Origin: an uncultured Acetatifactor sp.
GTDB lineage: Bacteria; Bacillota; Clostridia; Lachnospirales; Lachnospiraceae
Length of the DNA stretch: 38,286 nucleotides
Assembly (NCBI GenBank): GCA_910578185.1
Contig: CAJTPN010000004.1
Span: 214,295 to 252,580 of the forward strand
Reading direction: 5' to 3'
Shown: piece by piece, positions 1 to 9,894 of the stretch
Layout of the letters: every line of letters begins with the position of its first letter
How positions within the stretch are numbered: position 1 is the first letter of the stretch
Notes under the pieces: generated by a model
The model's database searches: none
The model's input: the letters and a program-made list of their open reading frames with translations, nothing else
What the model was told of the DNA's origin: nothing
Made by a program: the position numbers and the translations under genes

Positions 1-43
1 ACCATATACCCAAAAAGAATTCCATAGAATCTTTTCCAAACAT
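1..43 (-). CDS. Possible 5' end of the next operon gene (partial)
   Basis: On the minus strand an ATG at 43 is preceded by AAAGGA at a spacing of about 9 bases. It opens a reading frame (MFGKDSMEFF...) that stays open to the window edge. It lies about 64 bases after the stop of the GT39-like gene and in the same direction, so it could be the sixth gene of the operon. Only 14 codons are visible and no family can be named. It may equally be noncoding. Confidence 0.3.
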   Translation of the reverse strand, partial: MFGKDSMEFFLGIW

Positions 44-107
44 TCCCGCCATTCCTTTCGGTTTAAGACATTTTTCGATACGGCTTATCGCGGATCACAT
101 TCTGTTC

Positions 108-1748
108 TTATTCCAACACATAGACATAATAATGTCTGTCATGCCGGAGCAGAGACCAGCTGCTTAGGTTCTTATTCTGGGCCACCATGCGGTCCAGCAC
201 CTCCTCCGGCCCGTCCATATACACAATCAGTTTTTCCGCCGTCTTCAACGCCTCGTTTTCCAGAACGGTTTCCTCATCGTTATACTGTACAAAAATAATC
301 CGTTCAAAGGGCCAGAGCTCGTTTGCAATATACCAGGTCTTGAACCTGGTGTCCCTGTCATACACCATCACAAGCGGATAACCGGCATTCTCCCTGGCAT
401 AGGAAAGCGTTTCTTCTTTCTCCTGATACAGATAAAGTACATTCCCCTGTACATGCCCCGCAATGACCGGCAAAAGCACCGCCCCCGTAAGCGCCGCCAT
501 AAACACCGCTCTTAACTGGCCCTGGTTTTTTCTGCCGGAGAAAAAGGCTGTAATCTGCAGCGCCGCCTTACAAATTGTATATGCCATCAACGGCAGGAGC
601 ACACTTGCCGCCGTATAAAAATATCTGCTGGAAGCATCTCCCAAAAACATGGACGTCTTACTAAGCAGCCAAACAGAAATCATACCCGCTGCCAACGAAA
701 TCCCCAATATGGCATAATTGATCTTATTTATTACATCCCCTTTTTGGCTGCGTCTGATCAGCAAAATGACGCCTGCTGTCAGCGATACCGCAAAAATACC
801 CAGCACAGGATACATCATCCCGGCAAAGAAATTCTTATCCAACACAGGCAGGAACATACGAAACATAGTAAACAGATCCGTGTGCAGAAGCGTCTCAAAC
901 GCCCCCTCTCCCTGCTCATCCACAAAAATCTGATGCAGCGCGGAAGGGAACGTGAGCACAGCCAGTCCGATAGCTGCCAACAGGGAACCTCCGTAAATCA
1001 GCACGCGAAGCAGACACTTTTCCTTCCAGATCAGTTTGCGCAGCAGCCCATACAGACAAAATCCCAGCGTGAGAAAAAAGGGGACAAACAGCCCGAAATA
1101 ATGGGTCAGAAAAGCCAGATAGCATATGGCGCCGCCACACAGGGTAAGTGCAAAAAATCGTTTCCAACTGCCGGTTAAATTGCGCATTAACAGCACAAAT
1201 ACACACATGTAGAGTACCACCCACATTACGCTCATGCAATACATTCTTGCAAACATCACATCCGTAATCATGGCGGGATGAACCGCATATACGAGCCCTC
1301 CCAACAACGCCAGAAACGAGCGATACCTGCTTGCGTCCATGACATAGAGAAAAAACATGACGCCCCCGCAGGCCACAAGGGAACAGCACGCGTTTAAAGC
1401 AATGCCAAACCACTTGTAAAACTGATTGGGAAACAGCGACATCACAAAGTGCATGACAAGGTAATACAGGGGCGGATGCACATCTCTTGCCTGATACGCC
1501 GCCACCGTGGCAAAGTCAAAACGATTGGCGTCCGTGACCAGAAAATTTCTCTGGATATCCATGCCGCTCTTTTCCTGTATGGGTCCATAGGGATTGATTC
1601 CTTCATAGCCCGCGCTGGTATAATACGTAAAATATTCATCCTCGTGAAAAGCAATCTTCTGCGTGCCGTATATTATGATAAACACCAGGTGAAGGGCCAG
1701 CACGATTGCCGCCACCCCGATAAACTTCTTCTTCATTTTCGCACCCAT
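108..1748 (-). CDS. GT39-like GT-C membrane glycosyltransferase
   Basis: This is a predicted polytopic membrane protein of about 546 residues. After a first membrane segment it shows HEDEYFTYY, which places an acidic pair in the first extracytoplasmic loop. Further on it has ARDVHPPLYYL, typical of the GT39/ArnT/PMT-type GT-C families that transfer sugars from polyprenyl-phosphate donors outside the membrane. About ten hydrophobic segments follow, then a soluble C-terminal part of about 100 residues. The gene is the last complete member of a five-gene minus-strand operon. ATG 1748 is preferred because AAAGGAAGG lies upstream, separated by a small hairpin. ATG 1736 is a close alternative, and extension to 1829 would overlap the upstream gene. 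The acceptor is unknown; an envelope glycopolymer or protein is inferred from the neighbours. Confidence 0.75.
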   Translation of the reverse strand: MGAKMKKKFIGVAAIVLALHLVFIIIYGTQKIAFHEDEYFTYYTSAGYEGINPYGPIQEKSGMDIQRNFLVTDANRFDFATVAAYQARDVHPPLYYLVMHFVMSLFPNQFYKWFGIALNACCSLVACGGVMFFLYVMDASRYRSFLALLGGLVYAVHPAMITDVMFARMYCMSVMWVVLYMCVFVLLMRNLTGSWKRFFALTLCGGAICYLAFLTHYFGLFVPFFLTLGFCLYGLLRKLIWKEKCLLRVLIYGGSLLAAIGLAVLTFPSALHQIFVDEQGEGAFETLLHTDLFTMFRMFLPVLDKNFFAGMMYPVLGIFAVSLTAGVILLIRRSQKGDVINKINYAILGISLAAGMISVWLLSKTSMFLGDASSRYFYTAASVLLPLMAYTICKAALQITAFFSGRKNQGQLRAVFMAALTGAVLLPVIAGHVQGNVLYLYQEKEETLSYARENAGYPLVMVYDRDTRFKTWYIANELWPFERIIFVQYNDEETVLENEALKTAEKLIVYMDGPEEVLDRMVAQNKNLSSWSLLRHDRHYYVYVLE

Positions 1749-1750
1749 CC

Positions 1751-1775
1751 GCCCGCCACAGGCAGGCCTTCCTTT
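1751..1775 (-). promoter_or_regulatory. Shine-Dalgarno followed by hairpin before the start codon
   Basis: Read on the minus strand, AAAGGAAGG (1775-1767) overlaps the stop of the upstream gene. It is followed by GCCTGCC-TGT-GGCGGGC (1767-1751), a 7-bp stem with a 3-base loop, and then GG-ATG (start at 1748). Without the hairpin the SD-to-ATG distance is too long. With it folded the spacing becomes near normal, so the structure may tune coupling between the two genes. Confidence 0.4.
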
Positions 1776-3514
1776 CAAGTATGTCCCTTTCCGTTCTTTC
1801 GGACTGCCAGCCAGCAGGAAATCTTCCACAATCCTGCTGCGGCGCCCACAATGTAAACGGGCGCCATGTTATACAAGTATCTTGCCCGGGCCTCAAACAG
1901 CATCACAAACAAAAAACTTCCGATCAGGCTGACCCGGAGAATAAATGCGCCGTCCGTCCGTATTTTTGCGCTTTTCCCGGCCCCTGCAAAAGGCATTGCG
2001 AAAAGCACCAGGAGCCAAAGTGCCTGTGCAAAAGTAGCATAGTATCCGTACCAATCCGTTCCACAGCGAAACAGACGCCTCACCCTCTGAAATGCCAGCG
2101 TAACTGGCGCATTTCTCTCCGACATCTCAAATCCGCCCTCTTGCTCCCAGGCAAAAACGCCGTCATTATAATTTAACAGCAGCTTCCTGCCCATAAATTC
2201 CAGATAGCCTCCCACTCCATATTCACGGATACGCTGGGAAACCATCCGCAAATTCTCCCTCACTCTTGTCTTCCGATCCGGTATACTCAGTGAAAAAAGA
2301 TAATCTCCAGAAGAATATGCCCCCGTATTTTCTTCATTTAACCCCAACATGAGATAATGAGCATAGGAAAACGCCACCTCCCTGTCCAGGTCGCTGCCCG
2401 TGTAGTCCAGCATATGCAGCCACAGCCCCCGTGAGACGATAAACGCCGCCAGAATCATTCCCAAATGCAGCAGTGCCTCCCGCCTCCGGCTCCTTACCGC
2501 AGCCAACACCAACAGCTCGTTACACACGATGGCAATCAAGACGATCCCTGCGCTTGGTTTGATCAGATATCCCGTCATTCCCGCCACACCAGCCGCCGCC
2601 CACAGCACACACTCCCTCATCCGCCCATGAGCCTGCCTTGCGCACAAGTAAAGATAAAAACTGAGAACAGGAAATAAAACGCTGAACGTATCCGTATACG
2701 GTACCACCATCCAGGGATTGATGCCCGTCAATCCTACAAAAATACCCCAGGCAAGCAATGCCGCCTTACAGCTTCCTGTCAGCCGCTTTACGGAAAGCGC
2801 CACGAAAAAGCCCGCCAGGTCTATCAGCACACAGTCCACCAGGATCGTCACAAAATACCGATACACCTCAAACCCCAATTTTACCGCCACCTGATAGATC
2901 ACTGCAAGAATATATACGATAGCCACATTATTGGGATACTGAGAAAAATAATACTCGCTGCCGATTCCTCTCTCTCCCGTCCACAGCCAGTCTGCCGTGC
3001 CGGTAACAATAGCCACATCCCAGCCTGCAATAAAATACAAATGATGCGCGATATAAACCTGGAGTACAAACAACAGTACACAAAGAATTCCCAAAATCGG
3101 ATAAAATCCCTTCCGGATTCCCCTTCTCACACGCCCTAAAAAATGATTTTTTGAAAGCCATTTCTCCCACACCAGACTACCCAACGCCAACAGTATCAAT
3201 AATCCCCCTACCAACGCCACATTGGGCAGCAGCGCATGATTTTTCGCCCACTGTGGGTATGCAGCGCTCTTATCCACAAACAAAAGCACCATGAACAATA
3301 TGGCACATATGCTCCAAAACAGAACATTAACTGCCTTCCTGATACCTTTTTCCACTTTCCCTTCCATGCTTACCATCGCTCCTGCCATCTCCCACCTATG
3401 CGTTTCCACAGATTCCCGCCCCTGTGCTGCCGGATCTTTTTGACTTTTCATATCGTTTTGTCGGACACTCTGTCTCCTGCGGCTTCCGATGACGCCCCAC
3501 TTCATCTGTGCCAA
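1775..3514 (-). CDS. GT-C-like polytopic membrane protein, paralogue 1
   Basis: This multi-pass membrane protein has about ten to twelve hydrophobic segments and is clearly paralogous to its upstream neighbour at 3522-5192. Both have a GWDV motif followed by SQYPNN/SIYPNN, an LNYNDG(V)FAWE / NFNDGTFAWA stretch in the middle and MLFEARARYLY near the C-terminus. Such features occur in clostridial GT39-like (GT-C fold) proteins. A glycosyltransferase role with a lipid-linked sugar donor is inferred, and the substrate is unknown. The start is uncertain. TTG at 3514 has GGAG ten bases upstream, overlapping the previous stop. ATG at 3505 is in frame. ATG at 3367 has AGGAG eleven bases upstream and would begin just before the first membrane segment. 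The gene lies in the operon, 7 bases after the preceding gene. Confidence 0.65.
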   Translation of the reverse strand: MAQMKWGVIGSRRRQSVRQNDMKSQKDPAAQGRESVETHRWEMAGAMVSMEGKVEKGIRKAVNVLFWSICAILFMVLLFVDKSAAYPQWAKNHALLPNVALVGGLLILLALGSLVWEKWLSKNHFLGRVRRGIRKGFYPILGILCVLLFVLQVYIAHHLYFIAGWDVAIVTGTADWLWTGERGIGSEYYFSQYPNNVAIVYILAVIYQVAVKLGFEVYRYFVTILVDCVLIDLAGFFVALSVKRLTGSCKAALLAWGIFVGLTGINPWMVVPYTDTFSVLFPVLSFYLYLCARQAHGRMRECVLWAAAGVAGMTGYLIKPSAGIVLIAIVCNELLVLAAVRSRRREALLHLGMILAAFIVSRGLWLHMLDYTGSDLDREVAFSYAHYLMLGLNEENTGAYSSGDYLFSLSIPDRKTRVRENLRMVSQRIREYGVGGYLEFMGRKLLLNYNDGVFAWEQEGGFEMSERNAPVTLAFQRVRRLFRCGTDWYGYYATFAQALWLLVLFAMPFAGAGKSAKIRTDGAFILRVSLIGSFLFVMLFEARARYLYNMAPVYIVGAAAGLWKISCWLAVRKNGKGHT

Positions 3515-3521
3515 TGTCCCA

Positions 3522-5192
3522 CTACTCCGATTTCGTTTCTGTTATCCTTGCTTTGGTACGATACCCGCACGCCAGCGCCGCGCCAAGCCTGCGCCACATC
3601 CCCTCATAACCTGCCAGAGACAATACCAGGAAAACCGGAGCGTACAGATAGAGATAGCGGGCTCTTGCCTCAAACAGCATAACAAACACCATCAGTCCGC
3701 TAAGTACAATCATCATACAAGCCTTCTCACCCCGAAAGCGCTTTCTGTCCATTCCCGCCAGCACAATCCCCGTCAAAATCAACAGCCAAAATACCTGCAT
3801 AACAGTTCTGTAAAGCGGATAAAATTTCCCCTGGCTCTCCCACACCCCCGGCGGCACAAAGGTCTCACAAAACCATTCCCACAATACGTTGTCATGCTCT
3901 CCCCTCTGCGCATAGAAATTCCCCTCTCCGGCCCACGCAAAGGTTCCGTCATTAAAATTTATTAATGCCTTATTTGCAAAAAATTGTGCCAGCTTCCCCT
4001 CCGCCATAAGTGCCTCCAGCCTGCGAGAAAATTCTTCCATATTCCCCTGCTGCCTGGCAGCCACATCCGGAAAACGACTGGAATACTGCAGATCGTCAAA
4101 ATTAAATCCTCCCCCTGTCTGATCGTTTATTCCCATCATCAAATAGTGCGTATAGGTAATCCTGCACTGAGGCAGCAGCTTGAAACTGTAGGCATGCTGA
4201 ATCCACAAGGGGATCAGACTCCCCATTCCCCAGAAAAGCATTGTGCATAACACCAGCCCGCACAACTCCTTCCATCGCTTCCTCAGAGAAAAGATATATC
4301 GGACTCCGGCTATGAGATAAGCCGCAAACAGAGGAAAGATGCAGGTGGGCTTTATGGAGTAACCTATCACGGAGGCAAACGCCACCACCACCCACTTCAG
4401 ATAATCATTATCCACACACAATAATCCCCACATTCCCAACATGACAAACAGCATGCCAAAGGTATCGGAATAAGGTATCATTATCCACGGCGAGAATAAT
4501 ATCACCACCCCGCCTGCCAGCAGATAACAGCTTCTGACCACAACCGACCGGGTAAAACGAAGCAAAATCAAATGTCCCAGAAAACAGGAAAGATTCACAC
4601 TGAGGCAGGAAAGATAAATACACAAGTGATATGGTTCTTCCATGGAAAACACCACACCCACCTTCTCAATCAGACAAAACAGATAGAACAGCAGCAGATT
4701 GTTGGGATAAATGGAATACCCTACGTCTATGGACATTCCCGCCATGGTACCCCCGTTTCTAATCCATTCCACGCGATCTTTCAACATACCCACATCCCAC
4801 CCCGTATAAAAGTACACGTTTTGTACCCATACAAGCTGAACCAGAAACAAAGTCAGATATCCTACAGCCAGCCAAAAAACTGACGGTGCGCAAAGGCTTT
4901 TTTTTAGAAAGAATAAAAACAGATACACAAACCCTGCCAAGACAAAAAAGACCAACACAAACAGCAGCAAATATCGATTATCCGCCAGCCTGTCCGGGTA
5001 TTCTCCACATCCAGCCAAAAGTACCAGTATGATTCCCCAGCACACCCCTCCGGCCAACAGCCATAACCCCTCCAACCGCTTCGGGAACCCCCTATCCAAA
5101 CGCTCCGTTCTATTCCAAAATGCTCTCCCTAAGCTGTCAGACCGATTCAGAAGATGCCGCCAGGCACGTCCTCCTTCCGCTTCTTTCTTCAT
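3522..5192 (-). CDS. GT-C-like polytopic membrane protein, paralogue 2
   Basis: This membrane protein of about 556 residues is the closest relative in the window of the gene at 1775-3514. They share GWDV(G/A), IYPNN, NFNDGTFAWA and EARARYLY at matching positions. The N-terminus is a basic cytoplasmic stretch of about 45 residues, followed by the first hydrophobic helix. The start at ATG 5192 is well supported by GGAGGGTGAC directly upstream. That SD overlaps the TGA of the preceding gene, and only one base separates the two genes, so translational coupling is likely. The family resemblance is to GT39-like GT-C transferases. Function in envelope glycan assembly is inferred from the operon, not shown. 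Confidence 0.65.
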   Translation of the reverse strand: MKKEAEGGRAWRHLLNRSDSLGRAFWNRTERLDRGFPKRLEGLWLLAGGVCWGIILVLLAGCGEYPDRLADNRYLLLFVLVFFVLAGFVYLFLFFLKKSLCAPSVFWLAVGYLTLFLVQLVWVQNVYFYTGWDVGMLKDRVEWIRNGGTMAGMSIDVGYSIYPNNLLLFYLFCLIEKVGVVFSMEEPYHLCIYLSCLSVNLSCFLGHLILLRFTRSVVVRSCYLLAGGVVILFSPWIMIPYSDTFGMLFVMLGMWGLLCVDNDYLKWVVVAFASVIGYSIKPTCIFPLFAAYLIAGVRYIFSLRKRWKELCGLVLCTMLFWGMGSLIPLWIQHAYSFKLLPQCRITYTHYLMMGINDQTGGGFNFDDLQYSSRFPDVAARQQGNMEEFSRRLEALMAEGKLAQFFANKALINFNDGTFAWAGEGNFYAQRGEHDNVLWEWFCETFVPPGVWESQGKFYPLYRTVMQVFWLLILTGIVLAGMDRKRFRGEKACMMIVLSGLMVFVMLFEARARYLYLYAPVFLVLSLAGYEGMWRRLGAALACGYRTKARITETKSE

Positions 5193-5193
5193 G

Positions 5194-7443
5194 TCACCCT
5201 CCGTATACAGCAGCCCCGCCATCCCCCAGGCGCCGTTTCCGATACCTGTAGAAACCTACACCTGCCAAGGTCCAAAGCCCCAACAAAGAAGCCAGCTCCG
5301 CCGCCCAAAACACCGCAAAGCCACGATAAGAAACCCTTACGCTCCCTTCATATCCGGCAGGCACCTCCAACCGCAGATCCCCATGTGCTCCCCGTTCCCG
5401 GGCAATACAGGGAAGTTCCCTTCCGGTATCCTGAGCCACAACGGCATACCCTTTGTAACCGGTTAACGGAATCTCAAAATACCTGACCTCCTCCGTGGTA
5501 TTTTCCAGCACCACATTCACATTTGTTCCTGTTTTTTCGTAGTCCCGCCACAATAGACCTTCGTCAGCCAAAGGCCCATGGTATTTCAGATCAGAAAGCT
5601 CCGTTTCCATCAACAGATATTCCCCGCTGGACACGTTTCCGGTTCCCATATTTTCCTCGTTCCACAAAAACATCGGCTCCGCCTCAAACACAAGATAATT
5701 CATATGGTATACCGCAGAAAAAACCGTCATCACCGCCAATACACCCATGGCCGTCTTGGCATAACGGCCTCCCTCCCGAAATACTTGCGGGAAGAAAAAC
5801 GCCGCAAGGAGGGCGGAAAAAAGATTGACCATCACCAGCCACCTCCAGGGAAATTGCAGAGAAGCCGCCACAAATCCAATCCCCGGCAGCTTCATAACGG
5901 CATTCCATGGGAAATACGTGGTACTCATAACAAGCCCTGCCATTGCCAGAACCAAAAGCACTCTGCAGATCATATCCTTTTTCCCGTGACGATATCTCCA
6001 CAAAATACAGCACGGAATCAAAAGCATAACGACCGCTCCCACCCAGACACTGATCCCGTACTCCTTGGGATAATTGCTGTGGGGAAGCCAATAAAAGAAG
6101 TTTCTGAGCGTGAGCCCGCTGAACTGAACATCCGATGAAACCAGCCCTTCCATATGATATCCGTCGCAGGTCATCATATAAAATAAAGGAAGCCAAAACC
6201 ATGCGTTGATCAGAAGCGCGATTCCCACTGCCTCTGCAAATTGCCTTACGGTCTGCCTGCGAAATGTCCTCTTCCAGAAAACAATCCCCAGCACAGCCAT
6301 AAGAAACGCCGTCATCTCCGTGGAGATCAAATGGCTTTGCAGCAGCGCTGACATTCCCCACACCACATACCACTTATAACTTTTATATTCCTTTGCTTCC
6401 ACATCTCCCGTATACAGCAAATACACGCCACAGCACACCAGCGGCAAAAACGTCATGGCCAGAAATTCCCCCATGGCCGCCCTGCTGAAGACATTATAAA
6501 GCCGATATGGAGCCAGCAGATAAATCATGCTGCCGAACAACGCCCCATATGCGTCCTTGGCACACTTTTTAAAACAAAAATAAGATATGGCCGCCGTAGC
6601 CGCCGTCACCAGAAAAATAAATATCTTATAAGCTGTCATAACGGAAAATCCGATCAATCGCAGCATCGCCGGGATATAAAGGAACAGGTCTCCGTAAAAA
6701 AGCGAAACAGGATACCCATGTTCCATATTCCAGGTTCCCTGTACCCTGACCGGGAACCTGCCTCCCTCCCGAAGGGCGTCCGCCAGATAAGCAATACGTG
6801 ACAAATGAAACATACCGTCGTCTCCGCGTATCACATAATCCGTCAGATAGGGGAAGCAGGCCAGTAATACGCCGCCGGTAAGCGTCCAGAACACCACCTG
6901 CTGCTTCACCGTCACCTGCCCTTCCAGAATACGCCTGCGAAACAGGATCATAAAATTCAGCAGCAGAGAACCTGCCAAGGTGAGAAACCACAACATTCTG
7001 CCGCCCAGGTTGGTCTTCCACACCTCCACCCCCACGATGACATCCGGATCCGCTTGAAACAGGTTGCACTGCACATATGCAGAAGACACCCTGTCCAAGA
7101 CAAACACATCAAAATCATCATAGTCATTCCCGGGAAATATTGCCATACCATTGCTTCGCAGTGACTTGAAATACGCGTGATCACAATTCATCTCCACATA
7201 CAGATTCTGCCCCTCAGGCAAATGGGACCATACCCTCACCTGATACACCCCGGGCGTAAGCACCAGACGATGACCATAGAGCTCCAGATGATCTTCCGCC
7301 TGCTGCGCCGTTCCCCCCATTTCTCCGCCGGAAAAGGCATCCTCCAACTTCTCCGCCCGGAAGCACCCCGGCAGCAGCACTATCAGAAGCGCCAGTTCCA
7401 CGGCCAGCAGGATCAGGAATCCCTTATTTTTCCCTTTCAACAT
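5194..7443 (-). CDS. PTPS-related/YfhO-like membrane protein, paralogue 1
   Basis: This protein of about 749 residues has an N-terminal membrane anchor and then an extracytoplasmic beta-rich stretch (about residues 30-165, with LRSNG). It continues with about twelve membrane segments and a C-terminal beta-like domain (YKGYAVV... near residue 655) before a last helix. The loop reading GDDGMFHLSRI, followed by GYPVSLFYGD, is typical of the membrane family annotated as 6-pyruvoyl-tetrahydropterin-synthase related (PF10131). The name is historical and does not imply pterin chemistry. YfhO-type relatives are linked to teichoic acid glycosylation. ATG 7443 is chosen for the AGGAGGAGGGAAT directly upstream. 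It overlaps the end of the preceding gene by 20 bases. Confidence 0.75.
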   Translation of the reverse strand: MLKGKNKGFLILLAVELALLIVLLPGCFRAEKLEDAFSGGEMGGTAQQAEDHLELYGHRLVLTPGVYQVRVWSHLPEGQNLYVEMNCDHAYFKSLRSNGMAIFPGNDYDDFDVFVLDRVSSAYVQCNLFQADPDVIVGVEVWKTNLGGRMLWFLTLAGSLLLNFMILFRRRILEGQVTVKQQVVFWTLTGGVLLACFPYLTDYVIRGDDGMFHLSRIAYLADALREGGRFPVRVQGTWNMEHGYPVSLFYGDLFLYIPAMLRLIGFSVMTAYKIFIFLVTAATAAISYFCFKKCAKDAYGALFGSMIYLLAPYRLYNVFSRAAMGEFLAMTFLPLVCCGVYLLYTGDVEAKEYKSYKWYVVWGMSALLQSHLISTEMTAFLMAVLGIVFWKRTFRRQTVRQFAEAVGIALLINAWFWLPLFYMMTCDGYHMEGLVSSDVQFSGLTLRNFFYWLPHSNYPKEYGISVWVGAVVMLLIPCCILWRYRHGKKDMICRVLLVLAMAGLVMSTTYFPWNAVMKLPGIGFVAASLQFPWRWLVMVNLFSALLAAFFFPQVFREGGRYAKTAMGVLAVMTVFSAVYHMNYLVFEAEPMFLWNEENMGTGNVSSGEYLLMETELSDLKYHGPLADEGLLWRDYEKTGTNVNVVLENTTEEVRYFEIPLTGYKGYAVVAQDTGRELPCIARERGAHGDLRLEVPAGYEGSVRVSYRGFAVFWAAELASLLGLWTLAGVGFYRYRKRRLGDGGAAVYGG

Positions 7444-9703
7444 ATTCCCTCCTCCTGACCACACACCACATAAGCAACAGTCCAAGCACCGTCAACGCAG
7501 TCAACAGCTCACTGATTCTCCAATATAAAGGACTCGAAAAGCCCACCTCCACATTACCCTCAAATCCTGCCGGAAGAAGCACCCTGACCAGATTATTCTC
7601 CCCGGTACACACCTGCAGCGCCTGTCCCGTGTCCCCGCAGACCGCTCTGTATCCCTTATACAATAAAAGCGGCAGATCCACATAACTATCCCCGACAGCT
7701 CTGTTGACACATTGCATCCGCACCCTCAGACCTTTTTTCTCATATGCGCTTAATTCCACGCCCTCCCCTGTCTGGGGTGAGGCATAGGTCAATTTCCCTT
7801 CCTCCGTGCCTTCTATCAGATATTCCGCCCCGGAGATATATCCAAAGCCCATACTTTCCTCATTATAGAGTACAAAATAATCTTCGCCGCTGTTCACATA
7901 ATCCAACAGATACATCCCTGAAGTGGTCACACAGATCACTCCTGCCGCCGCCACGGCCAGATAACCATATTTTCCCCCACGTACCTGGAAATACCACATA
8001 CAAAAGCCGAACACAAGCACCAGACAGGCAGTTCCCCACCCGAGAAACCGATTTGGAAACTGCAGGCTACTCACCAGTGACGCCAAGACGGGATGTAGAT
8101 CCTGTATCCTGTCCCATGGGAAAATGTGCATGCTCATAATCAACAAGGCAGTCCCCACTCCTGCAGCGGCCTTGACAAAAAAAAGTCCCCGAAATTCCAC
8201 CTTACGAAAAGCGCCTGAGAACCATAAAATCAAAAACACCGCCAGCACCGCCACCAATATCAATCCGATTCCCACAGGATGAGAATACTGCATTCCATTG
8301 TCCCCGGTGGGCGTATTGACGCCCCGGCTCCAGAAATGAAATGCCAGATGCGCAAGATAAAGCCCCCTGTCCTGAATCGTTCTGGCAGACACATGTCTGA
8401 TATGCACATCCTGGGTGAGATAATAATCCAGAAACGGTACAATAAACCAAAGGCTCAAAAGCAAAGAACAGAGCGCAGCCCGAAAAAGTGCCAGAAACAC
8501 CCTGCCTTCAAATATTTTCCTGATAAAAATAATACAGAACACAGCAATGACCACTGCCGTAATTTCACAGGTCAACATGTGGGATTGTATTAACCCTGCA
8601 ATTCCAAGCGTCAAAGGCACCCATGACGTCTTGTACCTCTTTTGCTGCGGATCCTCCCCAAAGACACGGTACAGCCCATACAGCACCAGCGGAATAAAAG
8701 TGACCGCCGTTCCCTCCCCTGTAGCACTTGTAATGATAAGCTTGTATATTCTGAAAACAGATAATGTATAGAGAGCGCTGCAAAGAATACCAATGTTGTG
8801 CTTTTTAAAAATCCTGCCAAAACACACATAAGAAATCCATGCCGCAGCAAAATTAAGCATGATACAATATGCGTTATAACTTGCACTGACAGGAAAACCA
8901 AGCAGGCGAAGCAGAGCCGGAAAGTACAGAAACGTATTGCAATAAAAAATTCCGTTGGCATAGCCGTGACCATACAGCCACTTGGGCTCCAGCCTCACAG
9001 GAAACTGCCCCTGCACCAGAGCATCCTTCACCCCCTCAATGCGCTGCAAGTGATACGTCAAATCGGCGCCTGCAATATTATATCCGCACAGAGACGGCAG
9101 GGAGGCTGCCAGCGCAATGACCGTCACCCAAAAAAAAGCATGCTTTTTACCCATCGGAACAGGATAAACCTTGTCATAATAACAAAATATCATAAATATA
9201 CATACGGCCAGTCCCGCCGTAAGCACCAGGACAAGCATCATAGTCCAAAGCTGATTTGTCTCCACAATACGCAGACTGCCCGTGACCAGACTGCCCTTCC
9301 CTCCATAAGAGACTAAAATCTGCAGATCCTTTGCCTCTTCGTAGAGCCAAATATCAAACCCAGTCATAGGAAGACCGCTGTAAAGATGCTCTCCGTTTGA
9401 GCGCAAGCCACCATAAAACACTGTTCCGTCGGCCACATGACACAGCGCTGCCAGATCCGTGTCGGTATCATATTCCAACTCAATCCGATATACCCCTGGC
9501 TTCAGCCGGATACCACCATAGACGGCAGTGTCTCCAACCGGGCTGTCCGGGTTAAAGAACATACTGCCCTCATAGGAATAAGTCTGACAGGGTAACGCTA
9601 TTTTTATCAAACAAAAAAGGATCATCAGAAAAAAAAGAACCGCCGCCATACAAAAAGGCTTCTTTTTCCATATTTTTAAATTCCATATTCTCTGAATATA
9701 CAT
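7424..9703 (-). CDS. PTPS-related/YfhO-like membrane protein, paralogue 2
   Basis: This is the first gene of the operon, about 759 residues, with the same architecture as its downstream neighbour. It has an N-terminal helix, a beta-rich extracytoplasmic part with LKPGVYRIELEY and LRSNG, and then GADLTYHLQRIEG and GYANGIFYCNTFLYFPA in the PF10131-like region. A polytopic core and a C-terminal LLYKGYRAV beta domain with a final helix follow. It lacks the DDG of the paralogue (AD-L-TYH instead), so the two probably differ in substrate or role. ATG 9703 has GGAGAAAACGCA upstream. The consensus promoter at 9798-9826 would give a leader of roughly 90 bases. Confidence 0.75.
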   Translation of the reverse strand: MYIQRIWNLKIWKKKPFCMAAVLFFLMILFCLIKIALPCQTYSYEGSMFFNPDSPVGDTAVYGGIRLKPGVYRIELEYDTDTDLAALCHVADGTVFYGGLRSNGEHLYSGLPMTGFDIWLYEEAKDLQILVSYGGKGSLVTGSLRIVETNQLWTMMLVLVLTAGLAVCIFMIFCYYDKVYPVPMGKKHAFFWVTVIALAASLPSLCGYNIAGADLTYHLQRIEGVKDALVQGQFPVRLEPKWLYGHGYANGIFYCNTFLYFPALLRLLGFPVSASYNAYCIMLNFAAAWISYVCFGRIFKKHNIGILCSALYTLSVFRIYKLIITSATGEGTAVTFIPLVLYGLYRVFGEDPQQKRYKTSWVPLTLGIAGLIQSHMLTCEITAVVIAVFCIIFIRKIFEGRVFLALFRAALCSLLLSLWFIVPFLDYYLTQDVHIRHVSARTIQDRGLYLAHLAFHFWSRGVNTPTGDNGMQYSHPVGIGLILVAVLAVFLILWFSGAFRKVEFRGLFFVKAAAGVGTALLIMSMHIFPWDRIQDLHPVLASLVSSLQFPNRFLGWGTACLVLVFGFCMWYFQVRGGKYGYLAVAAAGVICVTTSGMYLLDYVNSGEDYFVLYNEESMGFGYISGAEYLIEGTEEGKLTYASPQTGEGVELSAYEKKGLRVRMQCVNRAVGDSYVDLPLLLYKGYRAVCGDTGQALQVCTGENNLVRVLLPAGFEGNVEVGFSSPLYWRISELLTALTVLGLLLMWCVVRRREYVEREK

Positions 9704-9797
9704 TGCGTTTTCTCCGCACGGATTATTTTGTGAAAAGCACCGTCTCTCCACCCAACTGGAAATTACACTTACAGACCTGCAGTCCATATTTCTATTG

Positions 9798-9826
9798 ATT
9801 TTAACTTAATTCCCAGTATCTGTCAA
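9798..9826 (-). promoter_or_regulatory. Promoter of the five-gene envelope operon
   Basis: On the minus strand TTGACA (9826-9821) and TAAAAT (9803-9798) are separated by exactly 17 bases, a near-consensus vegetative promoter. It lies about 95 bases upstream of the first operon gene. Confidence 0.75.
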
Positions 9827-9894
9827 TACAGCCGCAAATACACCCATTTATCTGCTTGTCACACTGCCAAAATCTTCCGGCGCCACGCAACTGA

